Source of the DNA: Pseudoalteromonas sp.
GTDB lineage: Bacteria > Pseudomonadota > Gammaproteobacteria > Enterobacterales > Alteromonadaceae
DNA length: 64,000 nt
Assembly: GCF_018402495.1 (NCBI RefSeq)
Contig: NZ_JAGYIU010000001.1
Span: 1,159,137 to 1,223,136, forward strand
Direction: 5' to 3'
Below are positions 1 through 9,851 of this stretch, piece after piece (the first letter of the stretch is position 1; every line of letters begins with the position of its first letter). The notes below the pieces were generated by a model. That model was not told where the DNA came from and made no database searches. It saw nothing but the letters and a program-made list of their open reading frames with translations. A program made the translations under genes and the position numbers.

Positions 1-188
1 TAATACAATTACTATATCAATTGCTTTAAATTAGTGGACTATTGTAGCGATAAAGAAATGACTCGATAACAAGGCGAAAATTATGATAAAAAGTTGTTAT
101 ATATAAATAATTTTTAACGCAGATAGCGGGTTATTAGTACGCTAGATTGATCATGTTTTTAATAAGACTGGCACTAGTTAACAAAGAA

Positions 189-216
189 GCGGCTAATCTA
201 ACTTAGCCGCCTTTTT
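189..216 (+). terminator. Rho-independent terminator, possibly bidirectional
   Basis: GCGGCTAA and TTAGCCGC form an 8-bp stem around a 6-base loop, followed by CTTTTT. It would end a plus-strand gene lying left of the window, and it also sits just beyond the stop codon of the minus-strand chemoreceptor gene, so it may serve both. The rest of bases 1-239 is AT-rich with no gene seen. Confidence 0.7.
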
Positions 217-239
217 CGTCTAACATCAGGATTTGATCT

Positions 240-2357
240 TTAAGTTTTTAACTTATTAAGCTCAGCATCTTGTTGTGCAACCAACTTATTGAGCTCTTCA
301 CTACTGTCGCCCGCCTGAGCAGATAAATCAGAGAGCTGAGAAGCCGCGTCAGAAATAATTGTTAAGTTACGATTTATTTCTTCAGTTACCAGACTTTGCT
401 CTTCTGCAGCGGTAGCAATATGAGTGATTTGATTCGTTATTTCATCGACTTTAACAACCACACTGTGCAGTGTATCAAAGGCAATTGAAGTTTCATCAAC
501 GGCACTTTGTGCACGCACAACGCCTTGTTCAATCACGGTTGATGCATTCCCAACTTCTAATAACAAACTATCAATAAGGTTGCTTATATCATCAGTAGAT
601 GAACGAGTTTTAGACGCTAAAGCACGGACTTCATCGGCAACAACTGCAAACCCACGCCCATGCTCCCCTGCTCTTGCAGCTTCGATGGCGGCATTGAGTG
701 CCAATAGATTAGTTTGTTCAGAAATTGTGCGAATCACATCTAAAATTTGCGTAATATCATTACTACGTGAGGCCACTTTTTCAACTGCTTGATTAGCTTC
801 TTTGATCTCCTCAGACATGGTTTTAACTTGCGTCATTGCAGAGGATAAACTCGACTCACTACTAACTACCAAGGTATTAATTTCATCGGCTTGTTGTGCA
901 GACTGCTCAGAAGCCTTAGCCACCTCAAGTGCGGTTGCGCTCATTTCGTTCATTGCAGTTACAACACTTTCAATTTCTTTAAACTGTGCTTGCACGTTGT
1001 GATTAGTTTCAACGGCAATATTAGAAGTAACCTCACCTTGATGCTTAGTCCGCTCCGAAACCCCTTTTAGTTCACAAATTAGCTCACGAAGTTTTGATAA
1101 AAACTTATTAACTCCTTCAGCTAAGGCAATCAGCTCGGCATGGCTATCAACGTGGACTGTTTGGGTTAAATCTCCTTCTGAGCTGGCTAAATTATCAACC
1201 CGCTCCTGAATTTGTTTAAGCGGGGCAACTACACTCATGACCACAAGCTTCATAACAATAAATGCTAATACAGCTATCACTGCACCGGTGATCAAAATAA
1301 TTACGCCAAGCTCTTGTGCCGCTTCAGACATACCAGCAGCAAGTTTGTTAGGTCCTTCAAAGGCGAGTTTTTCAGGTACTTCTATCAACAGCATCCATTG
1401 CATACCCGCTAACTTTATTTCAATAGGGTAAGACACCATCGTCTCAGCGCCTTGCTTATTTACACCTGCCGTACCTTTAAGCGTGCTGTAATTTTTATAT
1501 GCTTGTTCGCTAACCGCTTCTTTTATAGGGCGGCCTAATTTGTCTTTATAATGGCTCGTCCCAACAATTAAACCTAAATGACTCAGTAAGGTTACTTTTG
1601 CTTCGCCATCGTAAAGCGCTTTTGAAAGCTCTTCTGTTAGTTTTTGAAAAACAGGTAATGTAATATCTGCGCCTGTTACCCCAACAAACTGGCCTGATTT
1701 AATAATAGGCACAACTAAGGAAGTCATCATCTCAGAATAACCTGGCGTTATTTCATATAGATAAGGTTCCATAATACAAGGCTTTAACTTGTCTTTTGAA
1801 CATAAATACCACTCGGCCTCACGCAGCCCAAACTCATTAAGCTTATCAATATATTTCTCAGCTTCATCTTCAACAACTTGCTGCTCAACAACACCATTTT
1901 CATTTTTAGTGAAATAGATCTCTAAAGAACCAGCGCCGTCAACAGAGTGATCGTACCCTTGGGTAAAATAACTATCTTTGCCATCAAAGCCATTTTTTTC
2001 AAACTGTGAGTAAATACTAGAAATCACATCGTTGCTTTCTAGTATTGAGCGATTTAATAGAACAACAGACTCTCTGTTTATGGATGTTTTGTCGGCGTCT
2101 TCTAAAATACTGCCAAGAGTATAAGGGATCCGAAAGGCTTCATTAATAAATGCTGAAATTTTCTCACCGTATGCGGCTGCATTTGCGGTTAAGCGACCAT
2201 CTACTTCACTGACAATTAATGTTTCCGCCTCAGAAGAGGTTTGTGCATTACTTGATGATAATTTAGACCACAGTATGCCTGAAAATAGTACCACTGTTAA
2301 AAGTATGCTTCCTACGCTTATCCACAATAACTTTTTTGCTAACGCTACTTCCCGCAT
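240..2357 (-). CDS. methyl-accepting chemotaxis protein with dCache-like sensor
   Basis: This 705-residue transmembrane chemoreceptor should relay a periplasmic ligand signal to CheA/CheW. One membrane helix lies near residues 10-31, followed by a periplasmic region of about 310 residues that looks like a double Cache (dCache_1) domain. A second helix lies near 350-372, then a HAMP linker, then the cytoplasmic signalling coiled coil. The conserved hairpin tip ([18 protein letters not shown]) lies near residue 550. No C-terminal CheR/CheB-docking pentapeptide is visible. The ligand cannot be read from sequence; dCache receptors often bind amino acids or other small carboxylates. It stands alone, with no che genes beside it. 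Confidence 0.93.
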   Translation of the reverse strand: MREVALAKKLLWISVGSILLTVVLFSGILWSKLSSSNAQTSSEAETLIVSEVDGRLTANAAAYGEKISAFINEAFRIPYTLGSILEDADKTSINRESVVLLNRSILESNDVISSIYSQFEKNGFDGKDSYFTQGYDHSVDGAGSLEIYFTKNENGVVEQQVVEDEAEKYIDKLNEFGLREAEWYLCSKDKLKPCIMEPYLYEITPGYSEMMTSLVVPIIKSGQFVGVTGADITLPVFQKLTEELSKALYDGEAKVTLLSHLGLIVGTSHYKDKLGRPIKEAVSEQAYKNYSTLKGTAGVNKQGAETMVSYPIEIKLAGMQWMLLIEVPEKLAFEGPNKLAAGMSEAAQELGVIILITGAVIAVLAFIVMKLVVMSVVAPLKQIQERVDNLASSEGDLTQTVHVDSHAELIALAEGVNKFLSKLRELICELKGVSERTKHQGEVTSNIAVETNHNVQAQFKEIESVVTAMNEMSATALEVAKASEQSAQQADEINTLVVSSESSLSSAMTQVKTMSEEIKEANQAVEKVASRSNDITQILDVIRTISEQTNLLALNAAIEAARAGEHGRGFAVVADEVRALASKTRSSTDDISNLIDSLLLEVGNASTVIEQGVVRAQSAVDETSIAFDTLHSVVVKVDEITNQITHIATAAEEQSLVTEEINRNLTIISDAASQLSDLSAQAGDSSEELNKLVAQQDAELNKLKT

Positions 2358-2952
2358 TAAAATTACCTTACTTTATCTATGTATTTTTTAGTTTAGACCA
2401 ATTTAAACAACATACTATTTATTGCTGAAAAAATTATTCTAAGCCGCATTAATAGTCAATATTAGTAAAATCCTTTTTATTAATTGTTATGCTAATTGCA
2501 TTGGATACGTGCTCAATGGTAACAATAAATAATTCAATAATTTTAGACGATATTAAAAAGTTATTTATTTCATTACTCGATCCATATTTTTAAAAGATTA
2601 GTATTAGACCTGCTAACCTCTAGAAATTAAATTTTCAGCACGGTGTTTATTTTAAAAATGAGCGCTAACCGAGTAAATATCAAACAAAGGGCTCTGTATG
2701 AATACTTTCGTTTGCTCTTAACGCTCTTTTATTTACATAGTGTATACATTAAAGCTAAAAACACTGTTCCAACCAGTCGGGTATTAAACAATTTACTGGG
2801 ACATAACGCTAAAAGCTTACTACGTTACGTTTTGTTACGAAGTAAAACATGGTTATTTTTAATACACTCTTAATAAATCTATCAGGTAAGTGTGACATTA
2901 ATAATGCAATCGAACATTGATTCACTCATGTGTTTTTATTAGGATCTGAACA
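2358..2952. other. 595-bp AT-rich intergenic region
   Basis: This is the promoter side of the chemoreceptor gene on one end and the 3' side of ohr on the other. A 76-codon plus-strand frame at 2643-2873 exists, but it lacks a convincing ribosome binding site and has no recognisable domain. I see no RNA gene or clear terminator here. Confidence 0.4.
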
Positions 2953-3381
2953 TTAGATTATAAACAACTCTACCGCCACATTTCCGCGAGTTGCATTTGA
3001 ATATGGACATACTTGATGTGCTTTCTCTACCAAGGCTTGTGCCGCTGCTTTGTCCATATCACCTAGTGATACAGCCAATTTTACAGCAATACCAAAACCG
3101 GCATCAATCGCACCAATAGACACTTCAGAGTTAATGTAAGTGTCGCTTGGTAACACAATTTTTTCGCTACCCGCTACAAATTTAAGTGCACCAATAAAAC
3201 AGGCAGCATAACCTGCTGCAAATAATTGCTCTGGATTAGTGCCTTGTCCATCGTCACCACCTAACCCTTTAGGCGTTGATAAGTTAACATCTAAACGACC
3301 ATCATCCGATTTAGCAACGCCTTCACGTCCGCCTGTTGCCGTTGCTTTTGCTGTATAAGCTACATTTTGTAACACATTCAT
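2953..3381 (-). CDS. ohr: organic hydroperoxide resistance protein, Ohr/OsmC family
   Basis: Ohr is a small thiol peroxidase that reduces organic hydroperoxides using a reactive cysteine pair, usually recharged by lipoyl-dependent systems. The 142-residue length is typical. Both catalytic cysteines are present: one in YAACFIGAL near residue 61 and one in HQVCPYSNATRGN near residue 125. A divergent MarR-type gene starts about 130 bp away, and two identical palindromes lie between them, the standard ohr-ohrR arrangement. A good AGGAG-type ribosome binding site precedes the ATG. Confidence 0.95.
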   Translation of the reverse strand: MNVLQNVAYTAKATATGGREGVAKSDDGRLDVNLSTPKGLGGDDGQGTNPEQLFAAGYAACFIGALKFVAGSEKIVLPSDTYINSEVSIGAIDAGFGIAVKLAVSLGDMDKAAAQALVEKAHQVCPYSNATRGNVAVELFII

Positions 3382-3417
3382 AGTGAACTCCTGATATTAA
3401 AATTTTAAAGTCTATTG

Positions 3418-3431
3418 TTTTGCATGCAAAA
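3418..3431. promoter_or_regulatory. probable OhrR operator 1 (palindrome)
   Basis: TTTTGCATGCAAAA is a perfect 14-bp palindrome in the ohr-ohrR intergenic region. A near-identical copy lies 45 bp away. MarR/OhrR repressors bind such short palindromes and release DNA when a cysteine is oxidised. The assignment to OhrR is inferred from position. Confidence 0.65.
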
Positions 3432-3462
3432 TAATAAACCACCTAAACTTCATTTGCAAATA

Positions 3463-3475
3463 TTTTGCATGCAAA
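3463..3475. promoter_or_regulatory. probable OhrR operator 2 (palindrome)
   Basis: TTTTGCATGCAAA repeats the core of the first operator, TTTGCATGCAAA, about 36-48 bp upstream of the ohrR start codon. The pair could allow cooperative repression of both divergent genes. Confidence 0.65.
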
Positions 3476-3510
3476 CTAAAATACTATGTATTAAAATAAA
3501 GGATAAAATG

Positions 3511-3972
3511 ATGTCGTTTGAACAGTTAAAATTAAAAAATCAGTTATGCCATCGTTTATATATGGCGTCCAACAGCATAGCCCGTGCCTATCGAGAACCT
3601 CTAGCTGAGCTTAACCTTACCTATCCTCAGTATGTTGTTATGATGGCGCTGTGGGAACAAGATGAAGTAACCATCGCTGCGCTAATAGATAAAACCGCAA
3701 TTGATGGTGGCGCACTTACTCAAATATTAAAAAAAATGACCGACAAGTCACTACTTAACGTTATAAAAGACGAACACGATAAGCGTAAGCGTTTGGTGCG
3801 ACTGACTCACACGGGTCAATCTTTAAAACGTAAAGCTGCCGACATCCCAAAAAGGATTTTTTGTAAATTTAAAAGTATTAATACAACCCAAGCACAGCAA
3901 TTAATGCAGTTACTCGATTTAATCGTTAACGACTTAAACACTCAGACTGAAGATGAAACTTTCGATAGCTAA
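3511..3972 (+). CDS. ohrR: MarR-family organic peroxide sensor/repressor OhrR
   Basis: This winged-helix MarR-family repressor of about 153 residues probably senses organic peroxides and controls the divergent ohr gene. A cysteine early in the domain (NQLCHRLYMASNS) fits the peroxidatic Cys of OhrR proteins. The winged-helix region (TAIDGGALTQILKKMTDK, then HDKRKRLVRLT) is intact. The frame is open back to 3415, but AAAGGA at 3498-3503 places the start at 3508 or 3511. The longer version would read through both operator palindromes, which argues against it. Confidence 0.9.
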   Translation: MSFEQLKLKNQLCHRLYMASNSIARAYREPLAELNLTYPQYVVMMALWEQDEVTIAALIDKTAIDGGALTQILKKMTDKSLLNVIKDEHDKRKRLVRLTHTGQSLKRKAADIPKRIFCKFKSINTTQAQQLMQLLDLIVNDLNTQTEDETFDS

Positions 3973-4150
3973 AGGCAGTCCCAAGTTAGTGCAAACCTAG
4001 CGTAAATTTATCTAATTTGGTGCTTACGCTTTTTTATAGTTTTGTTATATAAAATTAACTTATTGATTATTATTCATAAAATATTCAATTAACAATTGGC
4101 ATACTTCTTCCTAATATTTAATTGTCGTTAGTTACACCAAGGAAAAAATT

Positions 4151-4270
4151 ATGTCTAATTTATACAACACTCTTTATTTTTTATGGCGCTTAGATATCAC
4201 AGTGTGGCAAGTTAATGAGCCAACAAATACGCATACCACCAGTGAGAAAGAGCGTATCTACTCGCGTTAA
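4151..4270 (+). CDS. possible 39-residue small protein
   Basis: A 39-codon frame (beginning MSNLYNTLYFLWRLDITVW) follows AAGGAAAAAATT, a plausible ribosome binding site, and ends in TAA. It sits alone in the 379-bp gap between ohrR and astB. The protein is hydrophobic in its first half and polar in its second. I do not recognise it. It could be a real small protein, a leader peptide or chance. Confidence 0.35.
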   Translation: MSNLYNTLYFLWRLDITVWQVNEPTNTHTTSEKERIYSR

Positions 4271-4351
4271 AAACTATTTTTGAACAGACTTTGCAAGCTA
4301 AGTCATAGCGTTGTATTGTAAAAGACTATTTAATTAGTTAGTGGAACGTGT

Positions 4352-5698
4352 ATGCATGCTTTAGAAGTTAATTTTGACGGCTTAGTCGGCCCTACTCACA
4401 ACTACGCAGGTTTGTCGTATGGAAATGTTGCCTCGTTAAACAACGCGGCGAGCTTTTCAAATCCGCAAGAAGCAGTATTGCAGGGCTTGGCTAAAATGAA
4501 AGCCATGCACGATAAAAGCTTAACCCAAGGGGTATTTGCGCCTCATGCTCGCCCAGATTTAAATGCACTGCGGCGTTTAGGGTTTACTGGCAACGATGCA
4601 CAAGTCATTAATAAAGCCTTTAAAGCCGATCCTATTTTATTGCGCGCCTGTTACTCTGCCTCAGCCATGTGGACCGCTAATGCAGCCACCGTATCGCCTT
4701 CACCTGATACTAACGACAGCAAAGTGCACTTCACTGCGGCTAATCTAAATAATAAATTTCATCGCTCTTTAGAGCCAAACACCACTACACGTTTGCTTAA
4801 AGCGATGTTTAATAACGAACAATACTTTGCACACCATTCACATCTGCCTGAGCAAGGCTTTTTTGGCGATGAAGGCGCAGCAAACCACACTCGCCTGTGC
4901 GACAGCCATGGTGAAACCGGGCTAGAATTATTTGTATTTGGTGCAAGTGCCTTTAACAGTCAGCTTGTTAAACCCGTTAAGTTCCCTGCAAGGCAAACTT
5001 TGGAAGCGTCTGAAGCCATTTGTCGATTGCACAATATAAAAGATACCAGCCAAATACTATTACAACAAAACCCTGATGTGATTGACCAAGGGGTGTTCCA
5101 TAATGATGTAATCGCGGTGGGTAACGCCAATGTTTTATTATGCCATCAGCAGGCGTTTTTAAATCAAACGCAAGCATTAGATGATATCCGCGAAGCCTAT
5201 GTAGGTAACAAACAGCTTTATATTATTGAAGTGCCAACCAACAAAGTGAGTATTCAAGATGCTGTCAGTAGCTATTTATTTAATAGCCAATTAGTAAGCT
5301 TAAACGATGACAACATGCTTTTAGTTGCCCCCCAAGAATGCCAGCGTAACTGCGCCGTAAAAGCGTATATTGAAGAAATAATTATTGCTGATAACCCAAT
5401 AAATCAAGTACAGTTTTTTGATTTACGCCAAAGCATGCAAAATGGCGGCGGACCTGCTTGTTTGCGTTTACGTGTGGCGCTTAATAGCCAAGAACTAGCA
5501 GCGGTAAATCCAGAGGTTATTTTAAATGAGCAAAAGTACGCCCAATTATGTGATTGGGCTACGCGCCATTACCGCGATAAACTCGGTGCTAACGACTTTG
5601 CCGATCCAGCGTTACTAACCGAAAGCTACCAAGCCCTTGATGAGTTAACCCAGTTACTTAGCTTAGGCTCGGTATACCCATTTCAACTAGAAGCTTAA
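4352..5698 (+). CDS. astB: N-succinylarginine dihydrolase
   Basis: AstB converts N2-succinylarginine to succinylornithine, two ammonia and CO2, the second step of the arginine succinyltransferase pathway. The 448 residues match the family's usual length. The N-terminus ([19 protein letters not shown]) is the AstB signature, and the catalytic-type cysteine lies in [12 protein letters not shown] near residue 370. The other ast genes (astA, astC, astD, astE) are not adjacent, so they must lie elsewhere if the pathway is complete. Confidence 0.95.
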   Translation: MHALEVNFDGLVGPTHNYAGLSYGNVASLNNAASFSNPQEAVLQGLAKMKAMHDKSLTQGVFAPHARPDLNALRRLGFTGNDAQVINKAFKADPILLRACYSASAMWTANAATVSPSPDTNDSKVHFTAANLNNKFHRSLEPNTTTRLLKAMFNNEQYFAHHSHLPEQGFFGDEGAANHTRLCDSHGETGLELFVFGASAFNSQLVKPVKFPARQTLEASEAICRLHNIKDTSQILLQQNPDVIDQGVFHNDVIAVGNANVLLCHQQAFLNQTQALDDIREAYVGNKQLYIIEVPTNKVSIQDAVSSYLFNSQLVSLNDDNMLLVAPQECQRNCAVKAYIEEIIIADNPINQVQFFDLRQSMQNGGGPACLRLRVALNSQELAAVNPEVILNEQKYAQLCDWATRHYRDKLGANDFADPALLTESYQALDELTQLLSLGSVYPFQLEA

Positions 5699-5714
5699 TT
5701 GCTTTCGGCTACTA

Positions 5715-5739
5715 GGGTTTGAAACATACGTTCAAACCC
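5715..5739 (+). terminator. hairpin after astB
   Basis: GGGTTTGAA and TTCAAACCC form a perfect 9-bp stem around a 7-base loop 17 bp past the astB stop codon. There is no U-run after it, so it may be a weak terminator or an mRNA 3'-end stabiliser. Confidence 0.5.
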
Positions 5740-5956
5740 TTATCGCTAATCTCTCTAAATTCAATTAAGGTTAAGTTTATATAATTATACTTATAGCTTA
5801 ACTATTCAAATACATATGATTCTATCTATTAGGGTAATGAATTACTCCTGATAGCATGCTTAAACGACATTACTGTCACTCAATTAACCCTAACTAACTC
5901 ATTTAATTGAGTCTATACACTCAAGCTTGGCAGAATTCCAAAAAAGGAGACAAACC

Positions 5957-6637
5957 ATGGCAACACAGAAAGTAATTTTAATTACCGGCGCATCGAGCGG
6001 CATTGGCGAGGCAACCGCTAAAACATTAGTTAATAATGGCCACAAAGTGATATTAACCGCGCGCAGCGAAGATAAACTCAATAAACTAGCTGACGAGTTA
6101 GGCCATGAAAATGCATTTAGCGTTTCAGCAGATGCCACTGAATTTAATGAACTTGAGAATGTAGTGAGTAAAGGCGTTGAAAAATTTGGGCGATTAGACG
6201 CAGCATTTGCTAACGCAGGCATGGGCGTATCATCACCTGGCACCGAAAATGGCGACCCCAATGAGTGGTCAGCCATGATTGACCTTAACATCAAAGCGTT
6301 ACTGTGGACCGCCAAACTCACTTTGCCTCACTTACGTGAAAACCAAGGGCATTTTATTTTAACCAGCTCTGCAGCAGGGCGAAGACCCATTGATGGCTCT
6401 ATTTATGGTGCGACTAAATGGTTTGCCCATGGCTTTGGTCAAAACCTTGCAGAAGAAATGAAACCTTGGCATGGCCGATGTACAACCATAGCCCCAGGCA
6501 TGGTGAATACACCATTTTTTGATGAAGCAAAACCAGATAAGCTCGCCCCTCAAGACGTGGCCGATGCAGTTTTGTTTGCCATTGAAGCTAATCAGCGTAA
6601 TAGCGTACGCGAAATCTATTTAATGCCCACCAACTAA
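5957..6637 (+). CDS. short-chain dehydrogenase/reductase (SDR)
   Basis: This classical NAD(P)-dependent SDR has 226 residues. The nucleotide-binding motif TGASSGIG is near residues 10-17, NAG near residue 86, and the catalytic Ser and YxxxK (YGATK) near residues 136-153. I chose ATG at 5957 because AAAGGAGAC precedes it; the frame is open 30 bp further upstream without a binding site. It resembles YdfG-like 3-hydroxy acid or serine dehydrogenases, but the substrate is not determined. It is monocistronic, with a terminator hairpin just downstream. Confidence 0.9.
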   Translation: MATQKVILITGASSGIGEATAKTLVNNGHKVILTARSEDKLNKLADELGHENAFSVSADATEFNELENVVSKGVEKFGRLDAAFANAGMGVSSPGTENGDPNEWSAMIDLNIKALLWTAKLTLPHLRENQGHFILTSSAAGRRPIDGSIYGATKWFAHGFGQNLAEEMKPWHGRCTTIAPGMVNTPFFDEAKPDKLAPQDVADAVLFAIEANQRNSVREIYLMPTN

Positions 6638-6648
6638 TAATAAAATGT

Positions 6649-6672
6649 AAAGGCCAATGTTTATTGGCCTTT
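6649..6672 (+). terminator. hairpin terminator after SDR gene
   Basis: AAAGGCCAAT and ATTGGCCTTT make a perfect 10-bp stem with a GTTT loop directly after the SDR stop codon. The downstream U-run is short. Confidence 0.65.
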
Positions 6673-6819
6673 ACTATAAAAGTGCTTACCTGTGCTTTAT
6701 TCAAATCACTATCTATTCAATCAATAAAAAATCACTTATTGAAACGCCGCTTACCATGCTAAATCACAACTTTATGTCTATTATATAAAGAAAGTAATTC
6801 AATAACTGGAACCCATTTA

Positions 6820-8907
6820 ATGGCTCCCAATAAAACTAATAATATGTCAGCTCATCAATATGTTACTAATGACCCGTTGCATCAACTTTTTGATGCTGTC
6901 GATTCTATTTCAGTACAAGGTTACGATGAGCAACGACGTGTTATTTATTGGAATAAAGGCAGCGAATTACTTTATGGGTATACACACCAAGAAGCCATTG
7001 GCAAAAAACTCGAAGATTTAATTATACCCGCGCCAATGCGAGAGCCCGTTATTAAAGCGCATAGTAATTGGATTAAGTATGATACTGAAATTCCCGCATC
7101 AGAACTCACTCTTAAAAATAAAGCGGGTAATCATGTAGCTGTATTTTCAAGCCATGTTATGTTTACCAATCAGTACAATACCAAACAAATGTACTGTATT
7201 GATATTGATCTGTCTGAGGTTCACAAAGCACAAGCAGAAGCCGTATTTAATGCCACCATGCTCAAAACTTTATTTGAGGCAATTCCTGATTTATTTTTTA
7301 TACTAGAGCAAAATGGCACTATTACTGACTACCATGCAAATAATGAAAACGATTTATATATTTCACCTAACCAGTTTATTGGTAAAAAAATGGTGGATGT
7401 ATTACCTGAAAAAGTAGCGCAAAAATTTCAGGTTCATATAGAAAAAACGATAACCCAAGACAGTATGGTCAGTTTTGAATACGAATTAAGCATGCCTGAA
7501 GGCGTAAGCTATTTCGAAGCTAGAATTCGCCTATTACCTAAAAAAAATAAAGTTATGGTGATTATTCGAGATATAAGCGAACAATATCGCTCAGCTGAAC
7601 TTATCCGTCATCAAGCTCTCTTTGATAATTTAACCGATTTACCTAACCGTTTTTTATCACTAGACCGCTTGTCACAAATATTAATGGAAGTACAAAAGAG
7701 CAACGAAAAAGCTGCGGTGTTCTTTTTAGATCTTGATGACTTTAAAAAAGTAAATGACTCTTTAGGCCATGAAGTGGGCGATAAACTATTAATTGCGGCA
7801 GCAGCTAGATTACGGCAAACACTCAAAAAAAGTGACACTGTAGGTCGATTAGGCGGTGATGAGTTTATTGTTTTGATATCCAGCTTAAACGACGAAAATG
7901 ATGCTTTAGCGATTGCTGAGCGATTACTTCAAGCATTTAGGAAACCCTTTAAACTTGAAGGGAGAGATTTGATACTCACTCTGAGTATTGGTATAGCCAT
8001 TTCCCCTAAGGACGGCACCTGCGCCTCGGTGTTGTTACGAAATGCCGACACCGCTATGTACCAAGCAAAAACCATAGGGCGAAACACGTCCTCTTTTTTC
8101 ACCCCACAAATGAACGTCGCCATGCGCCGCCGGTTTGAAATAGAAGAGCAAATGCATGGTGCACTGGAGCGTAATGAATTTGAGCTTTATTACCAACCAC
8201 AAATAGATGTAAAAACACACACCATCGTTGGCGCTGAAGCCTTGCTTCGTTGGCATAATATAGTGTTAGGGGAGATCACCCCTGATGAGTTTATTCCTAT
8301 TGCAGAGCAAACCGGCTTAATTATGCCTATTGGTGTATTTGTTCTTCAACAAGCCTTACGCTTTTTAAATGAATGGCAATCAATTAACAAACAAAACTAT
8401 ACCATGGCGATTAATTTATCGCCGCGCCAATTCAGAGACCCTGATCTGGTTAATATAATTAAACACACTCTGCATAAAAATAGTATTAATAATGAATGCT
8501 TAGAGCTGGAAATTACAGAAGGGGTGCTGATGAATAGCCAAGCGTCAATTCATGATGCCTTATTGCAAATTGATGAGCTGGGCATAAAACTTTCAATGGA
8601 CGACTTTGGCACAGGCTATTCGTCATTAAGTTACTTACGACAATACCCCTTTGATGTGTTGAAAATTGACCGTAGCTTTATTACTGGCATAACAGATAAC
8701 AAGGCCGACTGTAATTTAGTTAAGGCAGCTATTGCCATGTCACACAGCCTAGAAATGAAAGTCGTTGCTGAGGGGGTAGAAACCAAAGAGCAGCTAGATT
8801 TACTCAACGAGCTAAACTGCGATATTGCTCAGGGATTTTATTTAAGTAAGCCCTTGCCGGCCGCCAAGCTGCTCAATTTTTCATTGCGTTACTTAAAAGC
8901 ACTTTAG
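6820..8907 (+). CDS. PAS-PAS-GGDEF-EAL cyclic-di-GMP signalling protein
   Basis: This 695-residue cytoplasmic protein has no membrane helices. Two PAS domains occupy roughly residues 20-130 and 145-250. A diguanylate cyclase domain (265-430) has an intact GGDEF motif near 345 (RLGGDEF). An EAL phosphodiesterase domain (445-690) keeps the key motifs EALLRW, DDFGTGYSSL and AEGVET. Both catalytic halves look competent, so it could make or break c-di-GMP depending on the PAS signal. The neighbouring double-receiver protein is convergent and shares a terminator region. Confidence 0.93.
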   Translation: MAPNKTNNMSAHQYVTNDPLHQLFDAVDSISVQGYDEQRRVIYWNKGSELLYGYTHQEAIGKKLEDLIIPAPMREPVIKAHSNWIKYDTEIPASELTLKNKAGNHVAVFSSHVMFTNQYNTKQMYCIDIDLSEVHKAQAEAVFNATMLKTLFEAIPDLFFILEQNGTITDYHANNENDLYISPNQFIGKKMVDVLPEKVAQKFQVHIEKTITQDSMVSFEYELSMPEGVSYFEARIRLLPKKNKVMVIIRDISEQYRSAELIRHQALFDNLTDLPNRFLSLDRLSQILMEVQKSNEKAAVFFLDLDDFKKVNDSLGHEVGDKLLIAAAARLRQTLKKSDTVGRLGGDEFIVLISSLNDENDALAIAERLLQAFRKPFKLEGRDLILTLSIGIAISPKDGTCASVLLRNADTAMYQAKTIGRNTSSFFTPQMNVAMRRRFEIEEQMHGALERNEFELYYQPQIDVKTHTIVGAEALLRWHNIVLGEITPDEFIPIAEQTGLIMPIGVFVLQQALRFLNEWQSINKQNYTMAINLSPRQFRDPDLVNIIKHTLHKNSINNECLELEITEGVLMNSQASIHDALLQIDELGIKLSMDDFGTGYSSLSYLRQYPFDVLKIDRSFITGITDNKADCNLVKAAIAMSHSLEMKVVAEGVETKEQLDLLNELNCDIAQGFYLSKPLPAAKLLNFSLRYLKAL

Positions 8908-8922
8908 TAAAAAAGTGCTTTT
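8895..8922. terminator. bidirectional terminator between convergent genes
   Basis: AAAAGCACTTT pairs with AAAGTGCTTTT over 11 bp and overlaps the last codons of the c-di-GMP gene. Both strands end in a U-run, so it can stop that gene and the convergent response regulator gene. Confidence 0.7.
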
Positions 8923-8933
8923 ATAGTTATGTT

Positions 8934-9731
8934 TTAGCTCATGATTTTAAAGAGTAGATCGCGCACCGTAGCAGGCTCAAACGGTTTGTCACATATTGCA
9001 TCCACACCCGCTTGAGCAATATTAGCTAAATGGGTATCGTTAGCCTGTGAGCTCACCATCAAGATTGGAATATGCGAGTACGCATTCGATTGCCTTACCG
9101 TTTCAGTTAATTCTTTACCATCCATTTCTGGCATATTGTAGTCTGTAACAATTAAATCAAATGATTGGCTGTTTAACATTTCAATTGCTTGTTTACCGTC
9201 TTCGGCCTCTACCGGTGCTGGAATTCCCATCCCCGCGAGCACACGTATTATGTGTTTTCGCGCAAAACGGCTGTCATCAACCACAAGCACTCTAAGAAGC
9301 GTCACATCAAAGTGCTCTAGCTCCACTTCTTGCTCGCTAATAATATCCAAAGTAGCTTTAAGCGCTCGGGTTATTTCGTCGGCACTAAAGGGTTTAGGTA
9401 AAATCGCTAATACTCCCGACTGCCTAAGTTGCTCTAAATGGCGCTTATTACGCTCGCTCGACACCAGCATAAATGCCTGTTGCTCGGTATTACTATTACT
9501 GCGTATTGCCTGTAATAAAGAATCAGCCGTGCCATCACTTAAGTACATGTTGCTAATTACCAAATCAGGGTGATAATTTGATAAAACAGCAAGTGCGTTT
9601 TTTTGAGTGCTGGCCGTTTCAATTTGTGTAACCCCACACTGAGCCAGTGATTTTTTTATTAGCTTTTGCTGAACATCAGAAGGCTCAACTAATAAAATAG
9701 ATAAGTTGGCTATTGCCGTTAAATCACTCAT
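8934..9731 (-). CDS. response regulator with two receiver domains, first one degenerate
   Basis: Two CheY-like receiver domains lie in tandem (about 9-130 and 145-265) with no output domain. The second has the acidic pair (VVDDS, D152-D153), the phosphoacceptor D197 (VTDYNMPEMDG) and the conserved lysine (CDKPF). The first carries Asn at the acceptor position (N61 in VISNMYLSDG) and a broken acidic pocket (LVEPSD), though it keeps KPF. Only the second domain should be phosphorylated. It probably works in chemotaxis-like or c-di-GMP signalling by protein contacts. No partner kinase is adjacent. Confidence 0.9.
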   Translation of the reverse strand: MSDLTAIANLSILLVEPSDVQQKLIKKSLAQCGVTQIETASTQKNALAVLSNYHPDLVISNMYLSDGTADSLLQAIRSNSNTEQQAFMLVSSERNKRHLEQLRQSGVLAILPKPFSADEITRALKATLDIISEQEVELEHFDVTLLRVLVVDDSRFARKHIIRVLAGMGIPAPVEAEDGKQAIEMLNSQSFDLIVTDYNMPEMDGKELTETVRQSNAYSHIPILMVSSQANDTHLANIAQAGVDAICDKPFEPATVRDLLFKIMS

Positions 9732-9851
9732 TTCAATCCTGTTAATATTAATTCTATAATTTTTATAACGCTCATTATAAAGTAATAACTTACAAGAAAA
9801 AGCTAAAACAGCAACAAAACAGCTTGTTTACCCAAACTCAACACACTCAGC

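Noticed and set aside
2643..2873. 76-codon plus-strand frame between the chemoreceptor and ohr
   Set aside because: No convincing ribosome binding site, no recognisable domain, and composition like the surrounding AT-rich noncoding DNA.
5899..6321. 140-codon minus-strand frame over the SDR gene
   Set aside because: It is the antisense shadow of a gene with clear catalytic motifs on the other strand.
9250..9573. 107-codon plus-strand frame inside the double-receiver gene
   Set aside because: Antisense to a well-supported coding region and without domain features.
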